Positions 1 to 8,803 of a stretch of 64,000 nt of DNA are shown here, one piece after another. This stretch comes from Paenibacillus sabinae T27 (lineage in GTDB: Bacteria > Bacillota > Bacilli > Paenibacillales > Paenibacillaceae), in contig NZ_CP004078.1 of the NCBI RefSeq assembly GCF_000612505.1, positions 2,034,001 to 2,098,000 on the forward strand, read 5' to 3'. The notes under the pieces were generated by a model, which saw only the letters and a program-made list of their open reading frames with translations, searched no databases and was not told the DNA's origin. Within the stretch, counting starts at the first letter, position 1. Each line of letters begins with the position of its first letter. Made by a program: the position numbers and the translations under genes.

Positions 1-267
1 GAAGTGAATCACAAAAACATTTCTGAAGATAAACTGCAATTATTCTATAAAGAAAATACGATGGAGAAGTCCGTTTTTAAAATAGAACAATTATTTGATT
101 TTGAGGGTCTACGTGGAAGAGTAATGTCTTCCTCCTATACTCCTATGCCTGAACACCCTAACTACGGACCTATGATGGACGAATTAAAAAAGTTATTTAA
201 TCGATATGAGAAAAACGGTAAAGTACCTTATACATATGAAACAGAGTTATATTGGGGGGAGATTTAA
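1..267 (+). CDS. Class I SAM-dependent methyltransferase, C-terminal part
   Basis: Only the last 88 residues lie in the window; the frame is open to base 1, so the gene starts further left. The tail carries FDFEGLRGRVMSSSY and HPNYGPMMDELKKLF, which resemble the C-terminal region of a common Bacillus/Paenibacillus class I methyltransferase family, where this part forms the substrate-side cap. The SAM-binding motifs themselves are off the edge and cannot be checked. Base composition is AT-rich, like the next gene and unlike the rest of the window. The substrate cannot be told from this piece. Confidence 0.6.
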   Translation, partial: EVNHKNISEDKLQLFYKENTMEKSVFKIEQLFDFEGLRGRVMSSSYTPMPEHPNYGPMMDELKKLFNRYEKNGKVPYTYETELYWGEI

Positions 268-476
268 TGCGCTTCTTTTATGTATAAATGAAAAAAGCCC
301 AGAAAATTTTCCGGCTTCTCAAGTAAATATGGGACTGCGATATTTCACCAAGACTTCAATCTAAATGATAACAGAACCCAAAAGAATAGTCTAGTAATTT
401 TTAGGTCAAATGTTAACATTAGGGTACCGGTAAAAATAATGTGGGTGCGCACAGCTACATGGGATGGAGTTAGCCA

Positions 477-1592
477 ATGAAGGGTTTAGACTTAAGTGAG
501 GAGTTTTATTGGGAGATCGTAAGGCCAATAATAGCCTGTCGTTTCCCACAACTGTTGGAAAAACATGCTGCTGGATTAATTGGTTATGGCTCAGATGTCT
601 TAGGTTATGATGATGATTTATCAAGAGATCATGAATGGGGAGCGAGATGCTACATTTGGTTGCTTGACTCGGACTATGATGAGTACGCTACATCCCTAAA
701 TCAAGCATTTGACGAAGAAGTTCCAATTTTATTCAAGGGATATCCCTCTCGTTTTTCCGTAGATGAATTCAATGAGGTGCTTGTACCGTATAATGGAAAA
801 AGCAATATACATCATATTGCAATTACTAGTGTTTCTCGGCATATGCGAATCCAATTGGGATTGCATACTTCTCAGCTCTCCATTTACGATTGGTTAGTAA
901 TTCCTGAACAAAAATTGATAGAGTGGACAAGAGGAAAGATTTTTACGGATCCTGTAGGCGAAATAACTGAAGTACGAAAGACTCTTTCTTATCTACCTGA
1001 AGATGTATGGCGGTATAAATTGAAATATGCATGGAGCTCATTTCGTCATCTCTATGTGGCAAGGCTCACAGATATTAGAGGAGAGTCATTATCAGCTAGA
1101 TTAATCATAAACAGAATGGTAGAGAAAGCAATCCAATTGGTTTTTCTCTATAACAAAAGTTATCGACCTGGTACTTACAAATGGATTTCGAAGGAACTGG
1201 CACAGACCAGTCCTTTAGCCAATGAGTTGATTGAACTTCTTGAAGGTATCATCATGGAACCTTGTGTTACAAAAGCAGTTGAACAAATCGAGGGTGTATT
1301 AGCGATACTAGTAAAACAACATAATGACATGAAGTTGACGGAATATATCGAACTTGAACCTCCCATCTTCTACGCAAGAGGTTTACAATCCTATTCTTAT
1401 ATTAATGTAGAGGATGCGTTATTTTCTTCGTTACCTAAAGGACTTCAACATCTTGAAATACCAGGAGCTTTGGACCAATTTGTCACCAGTGAACATATAT
1501 TGGTATGGGCAGAACATTACTCGAAGTTCAAGCCAATATACAGTATAAAGTCCGACATAAAAAGAATTGGAATAGGTGATATGATTGTTTAG
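477..1592 (+). CDS. DUF4037 nucleotidyltransferase-like protein
   Basis: This 371-residue protein has GYGSDVLGYDDDLSRDHEW at residues 37-55, the pattern of DUF4037 proteins, whose N-terminal half has a nucleotidyltransferase-like fold in which the Gly-Ser and Asp residues would bind nucleotide and metal. The remainder is alpha-helical, with a tyrosine-rich mid part (residues 165-230). The start is ATG with GGAG seven bases upstream. No membrane segment or signal peptide is visible. Relatives include proteins annotated as tRNA or antibiotic nucleotidyltransferase-like, but no substrate is known to me. The gene is AT-rich compared with what follows at 2 kb, which hints at acquisition together with the methyltransferase. 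It is a single-gene unit ended by the hairpin at 1650. Confidence 0.75.
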   Translation: MKGLDLSEEFYWEIVRPIIACRFPQLLEKHAAGLIGYGSDVLGYDDDLSRDHEWGARCYIWLLDSDYDEYATSLNQAFDEEVPILFKGYPSRFSVDEFNEVLVPYNGKSNIHHIAITSVSRHMRIQLGLHTSQLSIYDWLVIPEQKLIEWTRGKIFTDPVGEITEVRKTLSYLPEDVWRYKLKYAWSSFRHLYVARLTDIRGESLSARLIINRMVEKAIQLVFLYNKSYRPGTYKWISKELAQTSPLANELIELLEGIIMEPCVTKAVEQIEGVLAILVKQHNDMKLTEYIELEPPIFYARGLQSYSYINVEDALFSSLPKGLQHLEIPGALDQFVTSEHILVWAEHYSKFKPIYSIKSDIKRIGIGDMIV

Positions 1593-1649
1593 TCGTATTG
1601 GTAGTTAATTTTGCTTAACATTGAGCATACAGCAACCAGATAATATGTG

Positions 1650-1679
1650 AATGGTCATTCCTGAGGGATGGCCATTTTT
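1650..1679 (+). terminator. Rho-independent terminator of the DUF4037 gene
   Basis: ATGGTCAT pairs with ATGGCCAT (one G-U pair) around an 8-9 base loop, followed by a run of five T. It lies about 60 bases after the stop codon. Confidence 0.7.
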
Positions 1680-1751
1680 CAAAACTTGCCGTTACAGATA
1701 GCGCGGAGAACCATATCATCAAAAGGGGCAAATCCACGATTCATAATTTAT

Positions 1752-1792
1752 GCAGACTCTGGCCCCGATGTAGACCTGGGTCTGCATTTTTT
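1752..1792 (+). terminator. Second terminator-like hairpin
   Basis: GCAGACTCTGG pairs with CCTGGGTCTGC (one mismatch, one G-U) around a 12-base loop and is followed by six T. It could be a back-up terminator for the upstream gene, or an attenuator if a promoter lies between it and the hairpin at 1650; no promoter could be placed. Confidence 0.55.
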
Positions 1793-2041
1793 ATGGCTAT
1801 ACGGTTTAGCGATGTAAAGATCAGGATGTTCTTAACGCGACAACATCTTTCTGATGGACTATACAAGGGCTTGGACAGGCACCCCATCTGTTGAAGCAGC
1901 CAAGAGGAATCGGAATGCGCCGATTCGCATAAGGTTAATTTCGGGTTCCGGTGAAACCGCTCCGGCTTGCCGGACGTATTAACGCTCAAACGGCCGAAAG
2001 AGGAAGAGGTCTTGAACTAACCTTTAGGAGGAATTGGAATT
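1793..2041 (+). other. Gene-free leader before the AIM24-family gene
   Basis: No coding frame is convincing here. A short perfect hairpin GAATCGG/CCGATTC lies at 1907-1926 without a T-run, followed by a GC-rich stretch (1940-1975) with several overlapping pairings. A good ribosome binding site AGGAGG stands just before the next gene. No known riboswitch class was recognised. Confidence 0.35.
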
Positions 2042-2836
2042 ATGGCAGCTCATGAAATCGATTATGTCATTATGGGTGAAGAAATGCAGTGCGTGGAGGT
2101 TCAGCTTGATCCTGGCGAGAGCGTCATTGCGGAAGCGGGCAGCTTCATGATGATGGACCCGGAAATCCGTATGGAGACGATCTTCGGAGACGGCAGCGGT
2201 TCGAATCAAGGCGGCGGACTGATGGGCAAGCTGATGGGCGCAGGCAAAAGAGTGCTGACCGGCGAAAGTCTGTTCATGACCGTATTCACGCACGCCGGAG
2301 GCTACGGGCGGAAATCCGTCACATTCGCCGCTCCGTATCCGGGGAAAATTATCCCGCTCGACCTTCTGCAATACAACGGGAAAATCATCTGTCAAAAGGA
2401 CGCCTTTCTCTGCGCCGCGAAGGGTGTATCCGTCGGGATTGAATTTCAGCGCCGGCTTGGTGCCGGATTCTTCGGCGGCGAAGGATTCATTATGCAGAAG
2501 CTGGAAGGCGACGGCCTGGCCTTCGTCCATTCCGGCGGCTACGTCATGGAGAGAACGCTCCAGCCCGGAGAAGTGATCCGGCTGGACACGGGTTGTCTTG
2601 TCGCCATGACCTCGTCGGTGGACTACGATATCGAGATGGTCAAGGGCATCAAGACGGCCCTGTTCGGCGGCGAAGGCCTGTTCTTCGCTACGCTGCGCGG
2701 ACCGGGCAAGATTTGGGTTCAGTCGCTGCCGTTCAACCGGATGGCCGACCGTATTCTGTCCGCAGCCCGCGGCACGGGACGCAAGGAAGAGGGCAGCATC
2801 CTCGGCGGACTGGGTAATCTGCTGGACGGCAGATAA
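2042..2836 (+). CDS. AIM24 family protein (TIGR00266 type)
   Basis: This 264-residue protein matches the AIM24/TIGR00266 family: QCVEVQLDPGESVIAEAGSF near residue 18, a glycine-rich GDGSGSNQGGGLMGKLMGAGKR (residues 53-75), LFMTVFTHAGG, and a C-terminal glycine-rich tail after FATLRGPGKIWVQSLPF. The family forms a beta-sandwich of repeated strands; the yeast member acts at the mitochondrial inner membrane, and bacterial members are of unknown function. The ATG start has AGGAGG about seven bases upstream. It stands alone between hairpins, with a perfect terminator after it. Codon use and GC are typical of the main part of the window. Confidence 0.88.
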   Translation: MAAHEIDYVIMGEEMQCVEVQLDPGESVIAEAGSFMMMDPEIRMETIFGDGSGSNQGGGLMGKLMGAGKRVLTGESLFMTVFTHAGGYGRKSVTFAAPYPGKIIPLDLLQYNGKIICQKDAFLCAAKGVSVGIEFQRRLGAGFFGGEGFIMQKLEGDGLAFVHSGGYVMERTLQPGEVIRLDTGCLVAMTSSVDYDIEMVKGIKTALFGGEGLFFATLRGPGKIWVQSLPFNRMADRILSAARGTGRKEEGSILGGLGNLLDGR

Positions 2837-2862
2837 TCGGATAGGAAGAGGCTTTCATTGGG

Positions 2863-2904
2863 GCCGTTAAACACATGGAGCTGTCGTGTGTTTAACGGCT
2901 TTTT
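2863..2904 (+). terminator. Strong terminator after the AIM24-family gene
   Basis: Perfect 13-base stem GCCGTTAAACACA / TGTGTTTAACGGC with an 11-base loop, followed directly by five T. Confidence 0.92.
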
Positions 2905-3011
2905 GTATGCGCGATGATAACGAAAAGCGGGGGGCGGGGATAATGCTATCCCACGTGAATTATTTACGGGAATGTATAACAAAAGACAGGGATTATGTCG
3001 ATAATCACGAA

Positions 3012-3095
3012 AACTGGTACGAACTCACGCAACGCATGGATGCATGAAAGGATTGGCCTGCTGTCCCTGGACAATGGCCTGCATGTGTACCAGTT
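3012..3095 (+). promoter_or_regulatory. Candidate structured 5' leader of the binding-protein/chemoreceptor operon
   Basis: AACTGGTAC (3012-3020) and GTACCAGTT (3087-3095) are perfect complements that would close an 84-base element about 50 bases upstream of the next start codon. Inside are a perfect small hairpin TGTCC-CT-GGACA and the self-complementary GGCC and ATGCAT. There is no T-run, so this is not a terminator. It does not match the conserved core of any riboswitch class I know. Function is inferred from position only. Confidence 0.35.
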
Positions 3096-3142
3096 ACTCA
3101 GGCTCTTGGACTCAGGGTCTGTCTATTTAGGGGGTTAAGCTG

Positions 3143-4219
3143 ATGAAAACAAAGAGAAAATCTGTCCGCTTCCTGTATATGCTATGCGTGACGGGAATGC
3201 TGGGGTGGACAGTGTCATGCTCATCCGGAAGCGTCCCGCCGAAAGCGCAGCAAGCGGCCGAGTCTGCTTCGGCCGAAGCAAGCGGCAGCGAAGGCGGGGC
3301 CGTCGAACAGAGAGCAAAGGCGGCCGCTGACTCGGGAAAGCAAGGCGAGGTGACAATCGGAGCCGTTCTACTAGATGAGACTGACCGGTATCTTACCTAT
3401 CTGGCGCAGAACATGAAGCGGGAGGCTCAGGCCGAGCCGGGAACGTCGCTTGAAATCAAATATTCCGGCGAAGATGCGAAACTCCAAGCCGAACAGGTGG
3501 AGGAGCTGCTTGCGGCGGGGGTAAACGCCATCGTGTTTATTCCGCTGAACGCGGAGCAATCGGTCAAGCTGTCAAAACGGATTCAGGACGCCGGAATTCC
3601 GGCCATTGTCCTTTGCCGCGCTTATGAAGGGGTGGAGAAGGCGACGGCATACGTCGGCTCCGATCAGCCGCCTTCTGCAGAATCGCCCCCCGATGCCGCC
3701 GGAATTCTGGAGATGAGCGAGATCGCCAAATTGCTGGGGGGACAGGGGAATATTGCGCTGATCGACGGGGGACAAGGAGAGAAGCGGGCCGATGATATCA
3801 AGAGTGTCATTGCCCGGCACCCGGGACTGAAGCTGGTGCATGAAGGAAGCGCTTCGCATGACCGGTATCAGGCGCTGCTGCTCATGTCGGACTGGCTGAA
3901 GGCCGGCCAACCGATTGACGCTGTCGTGGCGACTAATGACGAAATGGCGATCGGAGCGATTCTCGCCGCGCGGTTGGAGGGCAAAGAGAAGAATATACGG
4001 TTTGCGGGAGTCGACGGCACGATGCAGGCTCTGGAACTGATGAAGATGGGCAGCATTGATGTCACTGTCTTTCAGAATGCGGCTGAACAGGGTAAGCAGG
4101 CAGTAAAGGTCGCGCTCAAAGCCGCAAAGGGCTTAAGCTTCTCCAAAAATACATACGTCCCATATGAGCTGGTCACTGCAAATCAAACGGACCAGTATAT
4201 TGCCAAATGGAAAAATTAG
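3143..4219 (+). CDS. Sugar ABC-type substrate-binding lipoprotein (ribose-binding type)
   Basis: This 358-residue protein starts with a lipoprotein signal (basic start, hydrophobic residues 9-22, Cys26 in TVSCSS), a low-complexity Ala/Glu/Ser linker to about residue 65, then a Peripla_BP_4-type domain: [53 protein letters not shown] and [19 protein letters not shown]. It would bind a sugar or autoinducer-like ligand outside the membrane. No permease or ATPase follows; instead its stop codon sits 17 bases before the start of a chemoreceptor gene. It may therefore act as a sensory binding protein, either presenting ligand to the receptor or feeding a transporter encoded elsewhere. The ATG start is preceded by AGGGGG. 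Confidence 0.85.
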   Translation: MKTKRKSVRFLYMLCVTGMLGWTVSCSSGSVPPKAQQAAESASAEASGSEGGAVEQRAKAAADSGKQGEVTIGAVLLDETDRYLTYLAQNMKREAQAEPGTSLEIKYSGEDAKLQAEQVEELLAAGVNAIVFIPLNAEQSVKLSKRIQDAGIPAIVLCRAYEGVEKATAYVGSDQPPSAESPPDAAGILEMSEIAKLLGGQGNIALIDGGQGEKRADDIKSVIARHPGLKLVHEGSASHDRYQALLLMSDWLKAGQPIDAVVATNDEMAIGAILAARLEGKEKNIRFAGVDGTMQALELMKMGSIDVTVFQNAAEQGKQAVKVALKAAKGLSFSKNTYVPYELVTANQTDQYIAKWKN

Positions 4220-4236
4220 GAGAGGAGGGAGCGTCA

Positions 4237-5928
4237 TTGCGTTTATCTATTGCACATAAATTATTGGCCGGATTTTTGATAGTCGCCATCATTTCCGGTT
4301 GTGCGGGTGTGAGCTACATCCAGTCCATGCGAAAGGTGCAGAGGACCATGGCGAAGGTTCTGGAACAGCATGTGAAGGTGAAGGAACAGGCGGACAACCT
4401 GAAATTCTATGCCATATCGCAAAACAGCAATCTGCAGTCGTATTTGCTGAATCAGGATACGTTCTATCATATGAAGCTGCAGACCGACAACAGCCGAACG
4501 GAGCAGCTTCTGGATGAGATGTCTCCCCTGCTTGCGGAGCAGCCGGAGAGTCGCAAGATGATTGATCTGATGAAAAGCATGAACCGGTATTACAGCGAGA
4601 AGGCCGAGACGCTGTTCGCGCTGCCGAAGGAATCTTTGGAAGGCACTTTTTTGGAGGCCAAGACTGATCTGATGCTGATGGGTGACTCTATCGTTCACTA
4701 TGCCCAGCAGCTCTCGGATGAACAAAACCGGGAAATGCTGGCGGTCAAGGCGGCTCTGGATCGGACGAATGCTGAGGCGATTCGAATCACTATGGCGATC
4801 GGAATTGCCGTCTTCGTTCTTGCGGTCGGAATCGGCTTGTACATGGCCCGTCTGATATCCCGGCCGATCCGGCAGCTGTCCTCGGCGGTGCGATCCATTT
4901 CCGAAGGGAATTTGGGAGGGGAGCCTCTCGTTCTGAAGCAGAAGGATGAATTAGGCGTGCTGGCAGAAGCCTTTGGCCGGATGCAAGACAACCTGAGAGT
5001 CATTGTCAAGGAAATTAACGAGAGCACCGAGCAGCTAATCACGATATCCGCAGAGGTGGCGGCAGGTACGGAAGAGACGAGCCGGGCGGCGGAGCATATG
5101 GCTGCCGTGATGAGCGATTTGGCCACTACAAGCGGCAGCCGGGTGGAGGCGACGAAGCAAGGGCAGGAAGCGGTTATGGCCGTCGATGCCGATATCCGAA
5201 ATATCGATCGGAACAGCCAAGCCGCGATGGATGTCGCCAGACAAGCGCAGGATATGGCTGTATTGGGTGAATCGGGGCTTGCCGGTGCGGTTAGCCAGAT
5301 GAACACGATCCGGGAGCGGATGGAGGATATCGAGCGGACGATGGAATCCCTTGAGAAGCGCTCCGCCGAAATCGAAGTAATGAACAACGTCATTTCCTCA
5401 ATCGGGGTGCAGACCAATCTTCTGTCGTTAAATGCGGCAATTGAAGCTGCACGGGCCGGCGAGCAGGGAAGGGGATTTGCGGTCGTAACGACAGAAATCC
5501 GCAAGCTGGCCAATGAAACCAACGCTTCGGCGGAAAAAGTCCGAGCGCTGGTTCAGGCGATACAGAGCGATACGCGGCAGGTTGGCCTGTCGGTCAGGGA
5601 AATGAATGACGAGGTGGCGCAAGGCGTACAGACCACCAGTTCCGTCAGTGAATTGTTCGAGAGGATCAAGAGTCTGACCAATGATACTACGGGTGAAATT
5701 CACGAGGTAACCGAAGCGCTGCATCATTTATCCGGGCACTCCGAGAAAATCGTCTATACGATGGACCGGATATCGGAGATGACGAAGACTGTGGCGGAGA
5801 GTACGGAAAGTGTGGGAGCCGCCACCGAGCAGCAGCTTGCCTGCATGGAGCAGAATTCGGCGCATACCTCCATGCTGCATGAAATGTCGGCCAAGCTTCG
5901 TCAGACGGTCCTGCATTTCAAGCTGTAG
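4237..5928 (+). CDS. Methyl-accepting chemotaxis protein
   Basis: This transmembrane chemoreceptor has TM1 at about residues 8-28, an all-helical extracellular ligand domain of some 150 residues (four-helix-bundle type), TM2 at about 181-208, a HAMP domain to about 258, and a long signalling coiled coil. Its hairpin tip, near residues 386-418, reads [20 protein letters not shown]. It would control CheA/CheW and swimming or another taxis output. I chose the TTG start at 4237 because GGAGGG lies seven bases upstream and the protein then begins [13 protein letters not shown]; an in-frame ATG at 4207, inside the upstream gene, is less likely. It forms a two-gene operon with the sugar-binding lipoprotein, which probably supplies the stimulus. 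Confidence 0.92.
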   Translation: MRLSIAHKLLAGFLIVAIISGCAGVSYIQSMRKVQRTMAKVLEQHVKVKEQADNLKFYAISQNSNLQSYLLNQDTFYHMKLQTDNSRTEQLLDEMSPLLAEQPESRKMIDLMKSMNRYYSEKAETLFALPKESLEGTFLEAKTDLMLMGDSIVHYAQQLSDEQNREMLAVKAALDRTNAEAIRITMAIGIAVFVLAVGIGLYMARLISRPIRQLSSAVRSISEGNLGGEPLVLKQKDELGVLAEAFGRMQDNLRVIVKEINESTEQLITISAEVAAGTEETSRAAEHMAAVMSDLATTSGSRVEATKQGQEAVMAVDADIRNIDRNSQAAMDVARQAQDMAVLGESGLAGAVSQMNTIRERMEDIERTMESLEKRSAEIEVMNNVISSIGVQTNLLSLNAAIEAARAGEQGRGFAVVTTEIRKLANETNASAEKVRALVQAIQSDTRQVGLSVREMNDEVAQGVQTTSSVSELFERIKSLTNDTTGEIHEVTEALHHLSGHSEKIVYTMDRISEMTKTVAESTESVGAATEQQLACMEQNSAHTSMLHEMSAKLRQTVLHFKL

Positions 5929-6021
5929 CTCTAGCGTAAGAGTTCCTGATGTTTTCGGCGGCTTTCCGTTGTTCTTGACCTTTTCAATGTTTATAATCAG
6001 AGGATAAGGAGCAGAACGCGG

Positions 6022-6170
6022 TGCCCGAGATTCCCTTTTCTGTGGTTTGACGGCAAGGCCGGGGAAGAGATAAATTTCTATACCTCGATCTTTTAGAAAA
6101 AGCGGTTAGAGTGATGAACGCGTTACTTCATATGGACAAGCTGAATATTGAAACGCTAAAGAGGTTATAG
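6022..6170 (+). pseudogene. Decayed VOC-family (PhnB-like) gene
   Basis: Two pieces of one small protein remain. Frame one (6034-6096) encodes PFLWFDGKAGEEINFYTSIF then a stop; this matches the N-terminus of PhnB-like vicinal-oxygen-chelate proteins (usual form PFLWFDGKAEEA-NFYTSIF). Frame three (6099-6170) encodes KAVRVMNALLHMDKLNIETL and a stop, which matches the C-terminal end of the same family (RVM-AMLQM-KIDI-L). About 100 internal residues are missing and the two parts are out of frame, so it is a relic with an internal deletion. No terminator or functional start is apparent. Confidence 0.7.
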
Positions 6171-6216
6171 GACGGAGCGTTCTCTTGCCCGTTTCCGGCT
6201 CATAAAAATCGCCTTT

Positions 6217-6248
6217 GACCGGACTCTCCCGAATCGGGAGGTCCGGTC
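6217..6248 (-). terminator. Hairpin terminator at the end of the DUF2071 gene
   Basis: GACCGGAC-CTCCCG-att-CGGGAG-GTCCGGTC (one mismatch) forms a 14-15 base stem that overlaps the stop codon on the minus strand. The T-run follows only after about eight bases, so termination efficiency is uncertain. Confidence 0.6.
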
Positions 6249-6996
6249 AGACCTCTTTCATCGGCCAAATCAGCGCGTCCAGACGATCTGTATAGGTGAC
6301 GGCCGAAGGAGCGGAGTCCAGGGATATTCCATAGGCTTCGGCCAGCGTGTTGGCCTTCAGATGAATAGAAGCTTCCTGTAACGGCCAAGGAAGGTGATGG
6401 ATATCCATTTCAAACAGCCGTCCCTTCAGGTCTGAAGTATACAGGCAGTAGCGCTCGGTCAGCCAATAGAGAAGGGTGCCAATCCGGGCATGAAACAGAG
6501 GCCCTTCGGCCGCTTGATATTCGGCGCTAAACACCGCTTGCTGCGATCCCTTACGTCTTGAGCTTGTAAAAGTGACTCCGGATTCGGAAAATCTAGCCTT
6601 CATATCGGCATAATGATACGGCAAGTGTCCGATCCGGCGCGCCGCCAGGACAACCGGCCGGCTGGAGGCTTCCAGGCCAAGAAAAAGAACACCCGGTTTG
6701 CCGTTCCGGATAACGTAGGTTCGTACATTCAGCTCCAGAAAGCGGCTGGCCAAAGGAAGGGGAGGAATACCCCTCAGCCTTAGCGGTTTCACAAGAAAAG
6801 GAGACATGCTGACCCACGGCGTGCCCTGCCATTTATCTAGCTCGAGACCGCCCGGCACGTATGGCTGCAGTTCCCGTTCAACCGCCGGCCAGTGTGCGAA
6901 CAGCAGATGATTCCAGCCCTGCTTCATTGCCCACGATCCTTTGGGTAGCGGGTATGGCCGATGATTTGTATGCGCAAGGATCTCCCGGTTGTCCAC
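6247..6996 (-). CDS. DUF2071 family protein (YqjF-like)
   Basis: This 249-residue protein fits the DUF2071/YqjF family: MKQGWNHLLFAHWPAVERELQPYVP near the N-terminus, a middle FLELNVRTYV with GVLFLGLEA, and a C-terminal HHLPWPLQEA. Family members are single-domain cytoplasmic proteins of acetoacetate-decarboxylase-like fold with no established reaction. I chose GTG at 6996 because AAGGAGG stands eight bases upstream; a TTG 18 bases earlier overlaps that ribosome binding site. It is transcribed opposite to its neighbours as a single gene. The decayed VOC gene lies just beyond its 3' end. Confidence 0.82.
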   Translation of the reverse strand: MDNREILAHTNHRPYPLPKGSWAMKQGWNHLLFAHWPAVERELQPYVPGGLELDKWQGTPWVSMSPFLVKPLRLRGIPPLPLASRFLELNVRTYVIRNGKPGVLFLGLEASSRPVVLAARRIGHLPYHYADMKARFSESGVTFTSSRRKGSQQAVFSAEYQAAEGPLFHARIGTLLYWLTERYCLYTSDLKGRLFEMDIHHLPWPLQEASIHLKANTLAEAYGISLDSAPSAVTYTDRLDALIWPMKEV

Positions 6997-7339
6997 GGAG
7001 CGCACCTCCTTCAAGAGTTTTCCTTTTATTATTTCCCTCCCGGCACATGAATTATCGTTGGGGCGTTATCGCTGTGCGTTTCCGGCTAAGTCCCTTGATT
7101 GGTGCGGGAAAATATACTGACGACTTTAAAGAGGGGAAGGAAAACCGGCAGCCTTTATGGAATTTTATAGTGGATATGGCAGGGAAGCTTGGACACTGAC
7201 GGGTATTAGTTGAGGTTTTGGATTTTTGCTGGTCTACCGCGTTTGCGGCTGTTGTGAGTTGAATAAGGCCGTAAGCGCTTGCCTGAATTGACCCGAGCTT
7301 GGAAAACAAGCAGGAAACGGAAATGGGGGATACCAAGAA
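6997..7339. other. Gene-free stretch between divergent genes
   Basis: This should hold the promoters of the DUF2071 gene (leftward) and the SMC-type operon (rightward). I see AT-rich patches at 7015-7040 and 7105-7165, including TATACT near 7112, but no -35/-10 pair with good spacing and no repeat or hairpin worth naming. Confidence 0.3.
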
Positions 7340-8803
7340 GTGGAACCGCCTATGGACGGAAATCTGATCTCGATATTTGGCGCCGATGCGCCCGATCATC
7401 TTCGCAAGGAATCGCTGCGTGATCTTGTCAAGCTTGCGGGCGTGCTGGCGGAGCTGCGGGAGCATTTCGAGGAACCGCTGAAGGTGCTGGAAACGTTGAA
7501 AATGCTGAACCTGATTCAGCGGGAGGCGCTGGGGCTGGATGAGCCGCTTGCGGATGGCGACGCCCTCTTTTACCGATTCAGGAACAAGTACGGATACGAG
7601 CCGGGCATCCGCCTGGACCGCCTGCTGAATGTTCTGCAGAAATATAACTGGATCAGCCGCGGCAAGCGCCGACTGACGATGCTGGATGCGGGCAAAAGGA
7701 TGACGGATACGCTGATCCGCTTGGCCAACGATTCGCTCGCTTACTATATGCAGGACGATGTGGCCCGGTCTCTGTTCCAGGCAAGAAGGGATGCGGATCT
7801 TGGCGAAGCATACGACGACAAAGGGATTTCGGGGGGCGACAGGATGGCCAGCATGATTCGCAACACGGCGGATGCCGTAGACGAGCTGAAGGAACGGCAG
7901 CTGGAGCTCCTCGCCGACCGGAACGCCCTTCCCCAGATTCAGATTATCGCGGATTTGATGCAGGAGCTGAACGACCGGATGAATGAAAGGCTAAGCCCAT
8001 TCGAAGGTGTTGAGGAGGCCGATTCCTTACCGCCCCTGCTTCAACAAGGCAGGGAAATCATGCGGGAAGGAATGGAGATATCCCTTGGCACGCTGAATAA
8101 ATTTCTCCATTTCGCCCGCTTGCAGCAGACCGAGATCAGGACCGAAATTTCTCCGCAGGCCATTCGCCGCTACATTATCCAATCCTTTGACAAAGCAACC
8201 GATTCCGAGCAGCCCCGCGGCCATGAAATATTGAGCTTTCTGGAGCAGGATCGCGTCCCCGGAGAACGGTTGGACGGCATGTGGGTACCCGTGCAGTTCG
8301 CCTCCCCGGTGTCCAATCTTCAGCTTGCAGATACCGTCCGCTATCTCGAAGGGTATGTGCCCAAGGCCGAGCCGATCCTCGAGCGGCTGGAGCCTGACTA
8401 TCCGAAAGCCGAGGAATGGACCGAGGATGAAATTGGCCTGCATCTGGCCCGGATGGAATGGCAATTGACCAAAGAGCGGATACGGACAGACGAAGTCGAG
8501 CGGATTTTACAGAAGCGGGAAGCGGTAGGGCTGGAAAAGCTTGTGCTGGAGGCGGGTTCGGAGAACTGGAGCGATGCCTTGAACGCACTGCTGGCCGTCT
8601 CCGCTCTGGTAGGCGGACAACAGGCGGCGATTGAACGGGAAGAAGGCGGTGCAGAACATGCACAGGCGCCCGAAACCCGGACGGAGTGGCAGCTCATGAA
8701 TAAAGGGGGAGAAAAAAATGTCGTCAGAAGAACTGGAGGGCAGCTACAGCAATCTGCCGCTGGCAGCGATGGAGCGCCTGACGGCGGTGCTCAGTCCCGA
8801 TGA
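7340..8803 (+). CDS. Kleisin-like subunit of an SMC complex (JetA/MksF-like)
   Basis: First gene of a three-gene operon with an MksE-like protein and an SMC ATPase. The 487-residue product is helical and charged, without signal peptide or membrane segment. Its size and position match the kleisin (MksF or JetA) that bridges the two SMC heads. Residues 40-115 (EHFEEPLKVLETLKMLNLIQ to YNWISRGKRRLTML) look like a winged-helix region; the middle holds long helices (PQIQIIADLMQELNDRMNERL). I recognise it by context, not by a signature motif; from memory, type II Wadjet JetA is the nearest relative. GTG at 7340 is the first start, with ATG at 7352 as an alternative. Its last 86 bases overlap the next gene in another frame, and the tail (after residue 450) is low in complexity. 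Confidence 0.7.
   Translation: MEPPMDGNLISIFGADAPDHLRKESLRDLVKLAGVLAELREHFEEPLKVLETLKMLNLIQREALGLDEPLADGDALFYRFRNKYGYEPGIRLDRLLNVLQKYNWISRGKRRLTMLDAGKRMTDTLIRLANDSLAYYMQDDVARSLFQARRDADLGEAYDDKGISGGDRMASMIRNTADAVDELKERQLELLADRNALPQIQIIADLMQELNDRMNERLSPFEGVEEADSLPPLLQQGREIMREGMEISLGTLNKFLHFARLQQTEIRTEISPQAIRRYIIQSFDKATDSEQPRGHEILSFLEQDRVPGERLDGMWVPVQFASPVSNLQLADTVRYLEGYVPKAEPILERLEPDYPKAEEWTEDEIGLHLARMEWQLTKERIRTDEVERILQKREAVGLEKLVLEAGSENWSDALNALLAVSALVGGQQAAIEREEGGAEHAQAPETRTEWQLMNKGGEKNVVRRTGGQLQQSAAGSDGAPDGGAQSR

Noticed and set aside
1752..1792. Riboswitch expression platform before the AIM24-family gene
   Set aside because: The hairpin is a plain terminator; no conserved aptamer core could be recognised upstream of it.
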